Origin: BMS3ABIN04 sp964553325
GTDB taxonomy: Bacteria > Bacteroidota > Ignavibacteria > Ignavibacteriales > Melioribacteraceae
NCBI GenBank assembly: GCA_964553325.1
Contig: CAZKKI010000082.1
Span: forward strand, 1 to 64,000
Reading direction: 5' to 3'
DNA length: 64,000 nucleotides
The translations under genes and the position numbers were made by a program. This document shows, piece by piece, positions 43,622-52,577 of the stretch (positions are counted from its first letter, which is position 1; the number at the start of each line of letters is the position of its first letter). The notes beneath the pieces are model-generated. The model was not told the origin of the DNA and did not search any database. It saw only the letters and a program-made list of their open reading frames with translations.

Positions 43622-45796
43622 ATGACTGCTCTTTCCGATTCAATTCAATTTATAAAATCCGTTGGACCCAAGCGTGCCGAATCTTTTAAGAAAATAGGAC
43701 TTGCAACCGTAAAGGATTTGCTTTTCTATTTTCCTTCAAGGTATTTGGACAGAACCAACTTGTTGACTTCCGCAAAAGTAATGCAATATGTAATTGACGG
43801 TTATGAGGGTGAAGTTACGGTAATAGGAGAAGTAACCGATAAAGAAATTATGCGATTCGGGAAGAAACGCGTGCTGAAAGTAAAAATGCGCGATTCGGCA
43901 GGTTTTTTCGAGTGCGTGTGGTTTCAAGGAATTCAATATTTCAAGAATTATTTTAATCTCCACGAAGTTTATGCAGTATCCGCAAAGCCGGTTATTACTC
44001 GTTACGGCAACTTACAATTCGCTCATCCCGATTTCGACAGATTGGCGGATACAGAATCCACGGAATTTAAAAACACGGGAAAAATCATTCCTTTCTACCG
44101 GATTCCAAAGGAACTTAAATCCAAAAACATCGGGGAACTTAGTTTAAGAAAAATAATTCGCTTAACCGTTGAAAATTACGTTCGTTTGGTCAATGAAACT
44201 TTGCCGGTTGAACTGGTGAGAAAATACAAACTTCTTCCGATAACCGATGCGCTTCAGAATATTCACGACCCGGAAAACAGAGAAAGATTGGAATCGGCTA
44301 TAAAAAGATTTAAATTCGAAGAATTATTTTATCTCGAAATTTTAATAGCGCTTCGCCGGACAACTTTAAAACAAAAATTGAAGGGCTACGCTTTTAAAAT
44401 TCATCCCGAGCCGATAAAAAAATTCCTCGACTCCCTTCCTTTCGAGTTGACTAACGCCCAACTTAAAGTTTTATCCGAAATCAAAAAAGATATGTTAAGC
44501 GAACAACCGATGAACCGTTTGTTGCAAGGTGATGTAGGAAGCGGGAAAACAATCGTAGCTTTAATCTCAATGTTAATTGCAATAACCGACGGCGCTCAAA
44601 CCGCCCTTATGGCTCCAACCGAAATTTTGGCAAATCAACATTTTGTTAATATAAAAAGATTACTCGATAATTTCGGAATAAACATAGGACTTGTAATCGG
44701 CGGACAAAAGAAATCGGAACGCCGGAAGGTTTTGGATGAAATCGCTTCCGGAAAAATCGATTTGGTAATCGGTACTCACGCCCTTTTCGAAGAATCGATT
44801 AAATTTAAAAATTTACGTCTCGTAGTAATCGACGAGCAACACAGATTCGGTGTAATTCAACGCTCAAAATTTATAGAAAAAGGAATTGTTCCCGATGTTC
44901 TGGTGATGAGTGCAACACCGATTCCGCGTACTTTAACAATGACGATTTACGGCGATTTGGATGTTTCGGTTATCGACGAAATGCCGAAAAACAGAAAAGA
45001 AATTAAAACAATTTTAACCGGTGAAAAAAAATTACCCGACATTTATAAATTCATCGTCGATAAATCGAAAGAAGGATATCAGACTTTTATTGTTTATCCT
45101 CTTGTTGAAGATTCGGAAAAACTTTCGTTGAAAGCCGCAACAAGTTATTTCGAAAAATTAAAAAACACTTATTTGAAAAACGTTCGCGTCGGTATGATTC
45201 ACGGAAAAATGAATTGGAAAGACAAAGAAGAAATAATGAAAAAATTTGCCGCCAAAGAGTTTGACGTGCTGATTTCCACTACGGTTATTGAAGTGGGAAT
45301 TGATATTCCGGATGCAAACATTCTGGTTATTAACGATGCATTCCAGTTCGGGTTGGCACAATTACATCAACTGCGGGGAAGAGTGGGAAGAAGCGATAAA
45401 CAAGCCTATTGCATCTTAGTTGCAAAAGATGAAATGGCAACAAGGATAAATAAATTCAATTTTAATTTCGAATATCTTTCTAAAACGGAAATTGAAAAAT
45501 ATAAAACGCTGATCAGATTAAACTCGATGGTAAAATACTCAAACGGATTTAAAATTGCAGAAGTCGATTTGAAACTCCGTGGCCCCGGCGATATTTTCGG
45601 ATTAAAACAAAGCGGGTTCCCGGATTTAAAATACGCCGATATTATAAAAGATTCCAAAATTCTTTATGCCGCCAAAACCGAAGCATTTAAGCTGGTTGAA
45701 GAAGATCCCGATTTAATTAAACCCGAGAACCAATTAATTAGAAACCATTTGATGACAAATTACCGTCAAAACCTGAAATACTCGCAAGTACCGTAA
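43622..45796 (+). CDS. recG: ATP-dependent DNA helicase RecG
   Basis: Branch-migrating helicase that regresses stalled replication forks. A wedge/OB domain occupies about 1-270 (VGPKRAESFKKIGLATVKDLLFYFPSRYLDR). Then come the helicase lobes with LQGDVGSGKTIVALISML (Walker A), LVVIDEQHRFGVIQR (DEQH box II), SATPIPRTLTMTIYGDLDVSVIDEMPKNRK, and VIEVGIDIPDANILVINDAFQFGLAQLHQLRGRVGRS (motifs V and VI). The C-terminal domain has LRGPGDIFGLKQSGFPDLK. The 724 residues are within the usual range. Its stop abuts the stop of the convergent thioredoxin-like gene with no spacer. Confidence 0.97.
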   Translation: MTALSDSIQFIKSVGPKRAESFKKIGLATVKDLLFYFPSRYLDRTNLLTSAKVMQYVIDGYEGEVTVIGEVTDKEIMRFGKKRVLKVKMRDSAGFFECVWFQGIQYFKNYFNLHEVYAVSAKPVITRYGNLQFAHPDFDRLADTESTEFKNTGKIIPFYRIPKELKSKNIGELSLRKIIRLTVENYVRLVNETLPVELVRKYKLLPITDALQNIHDPENRERLESAIKRFKFEELFYLEILIALRRTTLKQKLKGYAFKIHPEPIKKFLDSLPFELTNAQLKVLSEIKKDMLSEQPMNRLLQGDVGSGKTIVALISMLIAITDGAQTALMAPTEILANQHFVNIKRLLDNFGINIGLVIGGQKKSERRKVLDEIASGKIDLVIGTHALFEESIKFKNLRLVVIDEQHRFGVIQRSKFIEKGIVPDVLVMSATPIPRTLTMTIYGDLDVSVIDEMPKNRKEIKTILTGEKKLPDIYKFIVDKSKEGYQTFIVYPLVEDSEKLSLKAATSYFEKLKNTYLKNVRVGMIHGKMNWKDKEEIMKKFAAKEFDVLISTTVIEVGIDIPDANILVINDAFQFGLAQLHQLRGRVGRSDKQAYCILVAKDEMATRINKFNFNFEYLSKTEIEKYKTLIRLNSMVKYSNGFKIAEVDLKLRGPGDIFGLKQSGFPDLKYADIIKDSKILYAAKTEAFKLVEEDPDLIKPENQLIRNHLMTNYRQNLKYSQVP

Positions 45797-46309
45797 CTAT
45801 TCTTCCTTTTTTGCCACAATGTTTTTCAAATCTTCTTCTAACGTTTCAATGGGCGTTTCGATTATTCTTCCTATTTCTTTTCCGTTCTCGTAAACAATTA
45901 TGGTAGGAACGTATTCGATGTTTAATGTATCGGGATCGAAACCCGGGGCTTCTTTTTTCCGGTCGACGCAAATAATTTTGAATTCCGATTCAGGAAACCC
46001 TGCTTCGTCGAAAACCTTGATTATTCTCGGAACTTCCCTTCTGCTGTCGCTGCACCAAGTTCCCATCACTATTAATATTGTTTTTCCTTTCAAATTGTCT
46101 TTTAAAAATTCCACCGTACTGCTATCGGGTTTATAATTTGTATATTCCGAGTTAAACCATTGATAAAAATTCGAATCTTGAAAATCGACCGTTTGGGTCA
46201 GACCTATCAGCATGGGTTTTCCCGTTTTGGAATCAACCGTTAACTCGCATTTATCTTGTCCGAAAACAGAAACCGCAAATAAAAGAAAAAATAGAATTGC
46301 CGTTTTCAT
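45797..46309 (-). CDS. Secreted thioredoxin-like protein with a CSDS active site
   Basis: Protein of 170 residues with a signal peptide (1-17, SVFGQ). The thioredoxin fold shows TILIVMGTWCSDSRREVPRIIKVF with Cys86 followed by SDS, so the second cysteine of CxxC is replaced by Ser89. The cis-proline block YVPTIIVYENGKEIGRI is present. A monothiol protein of this type cannot do classic disulfide exchange alone; Bacteroidota carry related WCGDS proteins of unknown role. ATG at 46309 with GGAG upstream is chosen over a longer frame inside nadK. It is the last gene of a long minus-strand run. Confidence 0.78.
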   Translation of the reverse strand: MKTAILFFLLFAVSVFGQDKCELTVDSKTGKPMLIGLTQTVDFQDSNFYQWFNSEYTNYKPDSSTVEFLKDNLKGKTILIVMGTWCSDSRREVPRIIKVFDEAGFPESEFKIICVDRKKEAPGFDPDTLNIEYVPTIIVYENGKEIGRIIETPIETLEEDLKNIVAKKEE

Positions 46310-46310
46310 A

Positions 46311-47207
46311 TTAATCTCCGTTATTATTCGAATTTGCTCTGATATCGAGCCCCCAAAAAAGTTTTTTTCTAAGAATTTCAAAATAATTTTTTTCGCTTGT
46401 GTGAACCAGTTTTAACATTTTATCACTTTTATAAATCTTAATCGTTGCCGGCGGTTTGAAATAATGCACTCGTTGCCCATCGCAAATAACTTGAATGTTT
46501 TTATGAGGCGACCGAGCCGTTACCGTAATTTTTTGCGAACCGTCGAGCACCAAGGGTCGCATTGTTAAAGTATGCGGGGAAATAGGACTTAATGTAATCA
46601 CATCGGTTTTAGGGCTTACTATGGGTCCGCCCGTGGATAAAGAATAACCTGTGGAACCGGTTGGAGTTGCAACTATTATTCCGTCGGCGGAAAATGTAGA
46701 AACATATTCACCGTCGGCTTTTACGGTTAGCTCAATCATTTTAGGCCAACGTCCTCTATCTATAACAATATCGTTAATGGCGTAAAGTTCTATATCTTTT
46801 TCGGTTGTACAATAACCGCTCAGCGCCATCCTTTCTTCTATGTAGTATTCATTGTTCTTTATACTCAAAACCAAATCGTTAATACTGTTAATATCGAACT
46901 CCGCAAGAAATCCCAATTTGCCATAATTTATACCTACCAAAGGTGTTTGTGTCAATCGCGCTGCATAAGCTGTTGTAAGCATTGTACCGTCGCCGCCAAT
47001 GGAAACTATAATATCGCTAACTTTAAAAAGTTGTTCGTTCGACAAAAATTTTTCTTCGGGAAGATCGGTTGTACTTTCGAAACCTTTATTTTTAATTTTT
47101 TCCCCTACATAATATTCTATTTTTTCTTCGTCCAACTTTTTAATTAAAGTTTGAACTACATCCCAAATTTTGGGTTTCGAAATATTCGGAATAATTCCAA
47201 TAATCAT
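46311..47207 (-). CDS. nadK: NAD kinase
   Basis: Phosphorylates NAD to NADP in the cytoplasm. The family blocks are VSIGGDGTMLTTAYAARLTQTPLVGINYGKLGFLAEF (GGDG active site and NE-like loop), ERMALSGYC, INDIVIDRGRWPKMIELTVKADGEYVSTFSADGIIVATPTGSTGYSLSTGGPIVSP, and TLSPISPHTLTMRPLVL. The 298 residues are normal. It lies between a glycosyltransferase gene (six bases) and the thioredoxin-like gene, whose ribosome-binding site is inside the end of nadK. Confidence 0.96.
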   Translation of the reverse strand: MIIGIIPNISKPKIWDVVQTLIKKLDEEKIEYYVGEKIKNKGFESTTDLPEEKFLSNEQLFKVSDIIVSIGGDGTMLTTAYAARLTQTPLVGINYGKLGFLAEFDINSINDLVLSIKNNEYYIEERMALSGYCTTEKDIELYAINDIVIDRGRWPKMIELTVKADGEYVSTFSADGIIVATPTGSTGYSLSTGGPIVSPKTDVITLSPISPHTLTMRPLVLDGSQKITVTARSPHKNIQVICDGQRVHYFKPPATIKIYKSDKMLKLVHTSEKNYFEILRKKLFWGLDIRANSNNNGD

Positions 47208-47213
47208 TTTATT

Positions 47214-48011
47214 CTACTTTTTATTTTTAGCAATTTCCCAAAGTTTGGCGTACTTGGTAAAAACATACAACGACGAAAATACCGCCAATATAAATCCGTG
47301 CAAACCGTCCAAGAACCCTTTTTTAATAAAATACATTTTAATAAAAATAAAAAAAGGGCGAAATAGCAAATCGTTTAACGAAGCATTTTTACCTTGGGCA
47401 AATAATTCCTTTGCCGCAAGCGTGGTGTAACGATTAAACTTTTCAAAATAGTGCTTAATATCCGGATCCGTATAATGCTCCAAATCATTTTTCAATTTTC
47501 CGGTAGAACCGTCTACAATCAATCCTTCGTGCACTTCGTTCGAATTAAAATAAACCTTGTGCTTATTAAACAATCTTGTAACGTATCCCGGATACCAACC
47601 GCTATGTTTAATCCACTTACCTAAAAAATAAGCCTTCCGTGCAACTTTATATGCTTGTTCGGTATGTGCTGTTTTCTTAAACCCGATTAATTCCCGGCAC
47701 AATTCTTTAGTAATAACTTCATCGGCATCAATCCAAAATATCCAATCGTTCTCGGCTTTGTTTACACCGTACTGTTTCGTTTTTGCGTAGCCTTGCCATT
47801 TAACAATTTCATATTTAACATCAGGAAAAGATTTCACTATTTCCAAGGTTTTGTCGTTCGAAGCTTCATCAATCAGAACAATAATCTCATCGATGCATTC
47901 AAGTTGACTATTGATGCAACGTGCGATATTCCTCTCTTCGTTCTTAGCCAGTATTACCGATGATATTTTAATTTGATTTTCCAATAGTTTTAGACGTTTT
48001 GTAAAGGGCAA
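47214..48011 (-). CDS. Family 2 glycosyltransferase, LPS-core type
   Basis: GT-A glycosyltransferase of 265 residues. The start ISSVILAKNEERNIARCINSQLECIDEIIVLIDEASNDKTLEIVK and the DxD block WIFWIDADEVITKEL are typical. The following HSGWYPGYVTRLFNKHKVYFNSNEVHEGLIVDG resembles the WaaE/KdtX-like group that adds core sugars to LPS. A C-terminal hydrophobic region may bind the membrane. Translation likely begins at TTG 48011, after AGGAT, and overlaps the upstream ligase-like gene by 44 bp. No ATG is available before the conserved strand. The neighbours (ABC exporter, ligase) support a role in LPS or glycan building. Confidence 0.85.
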   Translation of the reverse strand: MPFTKRLKLLENQIKISSVILAKNEERNIARCINSQLECIDEIIVLIDEASNDKTLEIVKSFPDVKYEIVKWQGYAKTKQYGVNKAENDWIFWIDADEVITKELCRELIGFKKTAHTEQAYKVARKAYFLGKWIKHSGWYPGYVTRLFNKHKVYFNSNEVHEGLIVDGSTGKLKNDLEHYTDPDIKHYFEKFNRYTTLAAKELFAQGKNASLNDLLFRPFFIFIKMYFIKKGFLDGLHGFILAVFSSLYVFTKYAKLWEIAKNKK

Positions 48012-50025
48012 TATTTAATCCTAAAGTAAACCAAACCATTGTTATTATTTCGTGATCGCCGAAATTCCATTCAGCCAAACCTGAAACCAGAAAAGCGGTA
48101 AATGCGCCTATTGTTCCGAGTGCAAAAGCTGCTTCTACGGAACCGTTGTTCATTTTTTTATAAATATAAAAATCGGTCAAAAATATTTTTGCCAGCAAAA
48201 TTATAAACACAACGAATCCGAACACTCCCAATATTACTAAAATGTGAACATAATTGTTGTGCAAGTGTCCGAAATTTTCCTTCAAATAATACGGTTTATA
48301 TTCCGAAAACACCTTCTGCAAATCAATGTCTCCGACACCGAACAACGGATGATCCCGCAAAATTTTCATTCCGGTTTCCCATTGTATTATTCTTTGAATA
48401 TTTGTAGTGTGATATAAATCCACTACGGAAAGCAATCTGTTTCGTTTATATGAAGTTACAACCATTCGCCCGTCGTTTATTGCAAATGCGGAAGGTTTCA
48501 AATTTAGGTTATGAGTTACTTCGCCGGTTAAAACTCCGTTACCGGTGAAAAAATTAATTTTTCCGTCCGCCGACAGTATTACGGTTTTATTGTGCGTTTT
48601 TTTTATCGAAATTACGCCGTGAATTTCTTTTAGAACATACGGTTCGGCGTTAATGTCGCTCAAATCGTATACGTAAAGTCCGTCTTCGTTATCCGCGAAA
48701 AGCGTATTTTTTAAAATCCACAGATTAACATAATTTTTTTCCAGGCGAATCGTACCGGTTAATTTCTTCGGCAAGTAAAGCGAATCCAGACGGTAAATTT
48801 CTATGTTATTATTTTCCAAATCGTACATGGCAAGATAATATTCGCTAACGCCTAGCTGCCTCGAATTACTAATCCCCGGAAATCTCTTATATTCATCAAT
48901 GTTTTGATTATTTAAATATATAGTTACTCCACTATCCAAATCGTTTACGTAAAGCAAACCGTTGCATATTACGTAATTTTTAGTATCACCAGGAGAAACA
49001 AATTCCGTATCGAATTTAAATTCTTTTTCCCCTACGGGATTCCATAGAACAAATCGCCCGTCCACAAGTTTTGCAAATAGCTTCTCACCCCAAAACGAAA
49101 CCGAGGTTACGGGAAATGGCGTTGCCACGTTTTCCTGACCGAATGATTCGTCGATTAATAAAATTCCGTTTTCGTAATCAGCAACGAATGTGATATTGTT
49201 TTTTAACGTAACATCGTAAGCTCTGCCGGGTGTTTCCAGTGTTTTAACAATTTGCACTTTGCCGTTAGTTGTCGAAAAAAATTTCACTTTACTTTCATTC
49301 GGAATCAGAACAATCGCCAGCAAAAGTATAACAACGGTCAAAGCAATCAACGTATACTTTCGTTTTAACAAAAGCATTATTCCAATTCCGGCAATAGCTC
49401 CCAACCAAGCAGCACGTGTATAACTTGCCAAAAGTGCAAAGATTGTTATCAGAAAACCGGAAAGAAATAATACTTTAAATTTTAACTTACCTTTATATTC
49501 CAGAAAAAAAGCAAAATAGTACATGGCAACAAAACTAATCAATCCGCCGGCCGTCATAACATATTGAAACGGTGAAGGACCTTTTGATTCAACACGATAA
49601 AGTTGTTGAACAAAATGCTCGTATGCAAAAATTATGTATGCCAGAATTGTAACTAAAGCCGCCCCTAAAAAAATTTTTATAAATAAAACGGCTTTCTTAT
49701 AATCGTCCGCGGCAACAATCATAGTATAAACAACGGGTATCAGTAAAAATCTTTTCAGTAAATTGTGAAAAGCCTGAGGTTGTTCAATCGAAAAAACGGT
49801 CGATATAATTTCGGCAAGAATAAAAAACAAAAACGGTAATTCAAGACCAGTTTTGGGGAAAGGATTTTTCTTTGTAATTACGTAGCGAATTAAAATAAAC
49901 AGCAACGCGCCGAAGTATCCGATTTGATTTAGAAAAATAGAATTCGTAAGTGTCAATAAAAAAATTACGGTGAACGCAAAGATTAATTTGTCCAGTTGCG
50001 TGGTTATTTTGTCGGCTGTGCTCAT
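47968..50025 (-). CDS. O-antigen ligase/polymerase-like membrane protein with an inserted seven-repeat propeller-like domain
   Basis: Protein of 685 residues. The N-terminal ~240 hold about eight TM helices ending in ASYTRAAWLGAIAGIGIMLLL, the first Wzy_C block. The second block, NIQRIIQWETGMKILRDHPLFGVGD followed by FGHLHNNYVHILVILGVFG, is near 542-603, with more TM helices after it. Between them, where relatives have a short periplasmic loop, are ~285 residues (about 247-532) made of seven similar units, e.g. ITFVADYENGILLID, TLFADNEDGLYVYDL, TVILSADGKINFF. These look like blades of a beta-propeller. It probably ligates or polymerises glycan in the periplasm. It is coupled to the ABC exporter gene by TAATG. 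Confidence 0.8.
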   Translation of the reverse strand: MSTADKITTQLDKLIFAFTVIFLLTLTNSIFLNQIGYFGALLFILIRYVITKKNPFPKTGLELPFLFFILAEIISTVFSIEQPQAFHNLLKRFLLIPVVYTMIVAADDYKKAVLFIKIFLGAALVTILAYIIFAYEHFVQQLYRVESKGPSPFQYVMTAGGLISFVAMYYFAFFLEYKGKLKFKVLFLSGFLITIFALLASYTRAAWLGAIAGIGIMLLLKRKYTLIALTVVILLLAIVLIPNESKVKFFSTTNGKVQIVKTLETPGRAYDVTLKNNITFVADYENGILLIDESFGQENVATPFPVTSVSFWGEKLFAKLVDGRFVLWNPVGEKEFKFDTEFVSPGDTKNYVICNGLLYVNDLDSGVTIYLNNQNIDEYKRFPGISNSRQLGVSEYYLAMYDLENNNIEIYRLDSLYLPKKLTGTIRLEKNYVNLWILKNTLFADNEDGLYVYDLSDINAEPYVLKEIHGVISIKKTHNKTVILSADGKINFFTGNGVLTGEVTHNLNLKPSAFAINDGRMVVTSYKRNRLLSVVDLYHTTNIQRIIQWETGMKILRDHPLFGVGDIDLQKVFSEYKPYYLKENFGHLHNNYVHILVILGVFGFVVFIILLAKIFLTDFYIYKKMNNGSVEAAFALGTIGAFTAFLVSGLAEWNFGDHEIITMVWFTLGLNIALYKTSKTIGKSN

Positions 50026-51917
50026 TATTGTTGGTCGCGGAATTGTAATTCGTACAATTTTTTGTAAATCCCGTTAACATCCGAGATTAATTCTTCATGT
50101 TTTCCGTCTTGAACAATTCTTCCTTTTTCCAAAACCAAAATCCTATCCGCATTTCGAATAGTGCTTAATCTGTGCGCTATAACGAAAGTCGTTCGGTCAA
50201 TCATTAAATTCTCAATCGCTTCTTGCACAAGAACTTCCGATTCATTATCCAATGCCGAAGTGGCTTCGTCGAAAATCATAATGGGTGGATTCTTTAGCAG
50301 TGCACGAGCTATCGATATTCTTTGGCGCTGCCCGCCCGAAAGTTTCGAACCCCGTTCTCCGATAATCGTATCGTATCCTTTCGGAAGTTGCATAATAAAT
50401 TCGTGTGCGTTTGCCGCTTTTGCAGCTTCAATTATTTTTTCCATAGGATAATCTTCCAAACCGTATGCAATATTGTTTCTAACGGTTTCGTTAAATAATA
50501 TTGTTTCTTGAGTAACTATACCCATTAATTTTCGTAAACTTTTAATTTTTATATCTTTAATATCAATTCCGTCCAAATAAATGGTTCCTTTATACGGATC
50601 GTAAAATCTCGGCAGCAAATCACATAAAGTCGATTTTCCGGCACCGCTGCTACCCACAAACGCAATTACTTCACCTTTGGTAACTTTAAAATTTATGTTT
50701 TCCAAAATCAGTTCGTCCGAATCTTCGTATTTGAAATATACATTTTTGTACTCGATGCTTTCATTAAATTCTTTTATCTCAACAGCATTTTCCTTATCGT
50801 AAATATTCGGTTTTGTATCAAGTATTTCAAATATGCGGTCGCCTGCGGCGCTCGATTCCTGTATTCTGTTGTTAATGCTTCCTAATTCTTTTATCGGAGG
50901 CATCAACTGAAAAATAGCAAGGAGAAAACCCATAAATTCGCTTGCTTTTATTGCATGTTCTTCAAGCACCAGTTTTCCTCCGTAATAAACAATAACAACG
51001 CCTACTATGACACTTAAAAATTCGGTAATCGGACTTGCCGCGTTTCTTATTCTAACCATTTTCAAAAACATACGGAAGAACTTTTCCGTTTGTTCGCGAA
51101 ATTTTTTGTTCTCGTATTCTTCCATACCGAATGCTTTAACAATTTTAACTCCGCTGATTGTTTCATGTAACACTGAAGTAATATCTGCAAGTTTTTCTTG
51201 AATGATTGTGCTTTGCTTGCGTAACTTCAATCCTATCCAAACAATAATCAAAACGGAGACCGGAACTATTATTAATGAGAATAGCGTGAGCTTGGGACTA
51301 ATAGATAAAGCAATTCCAAGAAAAACAAGAATTGTAAGCGGTTCCCTTATCATATTAAGAAAAACCACCGAAATACTTTGTTGCACTACATTAACGTCAT
51401 TTGTGATACGTGAAATCAGATTACCGGTTTTTTCTTTTTTAAAATAACTCATCGGCAGTTTATGTAAATGGGAATAGGCATCGTTTCTGATATCCTTGAT
51501 TACGCCTTGTTCAACATACGCAAGGAAGTAAGCTTGCAGATAAGCAAAAACATTTTTTCCGAAGTAAGCCAATAATATCAGAAGTACTATTTTCAGCAGT
51601 ACTTCTTCTATATCTCCTTGGAAGACGAAGTTGTTGAAAGACTCGGATATGTTTTCAACGAAATTACTCAACCAATCCGGGATAATTCCGGAATCGGTAG
51701 ATTCCACACTTTTTAAATTTTCTCCATTAGATTCAACGGTTACGTTAGTACCGGTTTGTTCTATTCCGTTTTCTTGAAACAACGTGCTTAAAAGCGGAAT
51801 CGTTAAATAAACGGATGCGCCGTTTAATAAAGCAAAAATTATTGTGCTCGCCACCGACAGCGCTACATATTTTTTATAAGGTTTAATGTACGATATGATT
51901 CTAAAGTATGTTTTCAA
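50025..51917 (-). CDS. MsbA-like ABC exporter (fused TM and ATPase)
   Basis: Half-transporter of 630 residues. Six TM helices lie in about 15-360, with a long hydrophilic periplasmic loop after TM1 (about 45-85). The nucleotide-binding domain has VAFVGSSGAGKSTLCDLLPRFYDP (Walker A), GIVTQETILFNETVRNNI (Q loop), KLSGGQRQRISIARALLKNPPIMIFDEATSALDNESE (signature and Walker B), and FVIAHRLSTIRNAD (H loop). As in MsbA, it likely flips lipid A core or another lipid-linked glycan. The start is TTG at 51917. The coupled downstream ligase-like gene and nearby GT2 support an LPS role. Confidence 0.9.
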   Translation of the reverse strand: MKTYFRIISYIKPYKKYVALSVASTIIFALLNGASVYLTIPLLSTLFQENGIEQTGTNVTVESNGENLKSVESTDSGIIPDWLSNFVENISESFNNFVFQGDIEEVLLKIVLLILLAYFGKNVFAYLQAYFLAYVEQGVIKDIRNDAYSHLHKLPMSYFKKEKTGNLISRITNDVNVVQQSISVVFLNMIREPLTILVFLGIALSISPKLTLFSLIIVPVSVLIIVWIGLKLRKQSTIIQEKLADITSVLHETISGVKIVKAFGMEEYENKKFREQTEKFFRMFLKMVRIRNAASPITEFLSVIVGVVIVYYGGKLVLEEHAIKASEFMGFLLAIFQLMPPIKELGSINNRIQESSAAGDRIFEILDTKPNIYDKENAVEIKEFNESIEYKNVYFKYEDSDELILENINFKVTKGEVIAFVGSSGAGKSTLCDLLPRFYDPYKGTIYLDGIDIKDIKIKSLRKLMGIVTQETILFNETVRNNIAYGLEDYPMEKIIEAAKAANAHEFIMQLPKGYDTIIGERGSKLSGGQRQRISIARALLKNPPIMIFDEATSALDNESEVLVQEAIENLMIDRTTFVIAHRLSTIRNADRILVLEKGRIVQDGKHEELISDVNGIYKKLYELQFRDQQ

Positions 51918-51935
51918 AATTTATCGCCGGATTTA

Positions 51936-52574
51936 TCAGATAAAAAATAACTCGATTAGAAAAGATACAAAACTCATGAACATACCCCATAACGGACTGT
52001 AAATAAAAATGAACAACAATATCGTACCGTACAATCCTAAATTTAAGTATTTCGCAGTAAGCTTTCCCGGAAATAAATCGTATAATATATGTGAACCGTC
52101 AAGCGGTGGAATCGGTAATAGATTAAATGCAAAAAGAAAAACATTAAAATATATTCCAAGCCAAGTGACTTTTTTCAGCAAGTGTAATCCTTCCGGAGTA
52201 AAGCCGTTCAATAAAATCAAAACAAAGTAAAAAATAAAAGCCAAAAGAAAATTCGATGCGGGACCGGCAGCGGTTACCACCAAATCATTTTTTAGAGGAT
52301 TTTTGAAATTGTTTCTGTTTACCGGTACCGGCTTTGCCCATCCGATAATCAAATAACCCGAACTGAAAGCTATAAGAGGCATTATAATACTTCCGACAAG
52401 ATCGATATGTTTAATAGGATTAAGAGTTAATCTACCTAACTTTTTAGCGGTATCGTCACCGAATTTATTCGCAAAAAAAGCATGAGAGAATTCGTGCACC
52501 GCAAGAGAGATAAAAAAAAGCGGTAAAAATATTAAAAAGCTTATTAGTTTTTCACTGACTTGAACATCGCTCAC
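51936..52574 (-). CDS. Site-2 protease-like M50 membrane metallopeptidase
   Basis: Compact membrane peptidase of 212 residues with about five TM helices. The zinc motif is AVHEFSHAFFANKFGDDTA (HExxH, His27/Glu28/His31). The third ligand lies in NLLPIPPLDGSHILYDLFPGK. There is no PDZ domain, so it belongs to the minimal Rip/SpoIVFB-like or YwhC type. It would cut a substrate within the membrane; the target is unknown. The start is GTG at 52574, three bases after the xerD stop. It lies in the large minus-strand run between xerD and the exporter. Confidence 0.9.
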   Translation of the reverse strand: MSDVQVSEKLISFLIFLPLFFISLAVHEFSHAFFANKFGDDTAKKLGRLTLNPIKHIDLVGSIIMPLIAFSSGYLIIGWAKPVPVNRNNFKNPLKNDLVVTAAGPASNFLLAFIFYFVLILLNGFTPEGLHLLKKVTWLGIYFNVFLFAFNLLPIPPLDGSHILYDLFPGKLTAKYLNLGLYGTILLFIFIYSPLWGMFMSFVSFLIELFFI

Positions 52575-52577
52575 AGT

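Noticed and set aside
46310..46381. Longer start of the thioredoxin-like protein inside nadK
   Set aside because: The extra 24 residues would precede a clear signal peptide. ATG 46309 has GGAG upstream.
47968..50025. Two genes fused by misassembly (membrane protein plus propeller protein)
   Set aside because: The propeller-like part is internal and the second Wzy_C block and C-terminal TM helices follow in the same frame, so a simple fusion of two neighbours cannot explain it.
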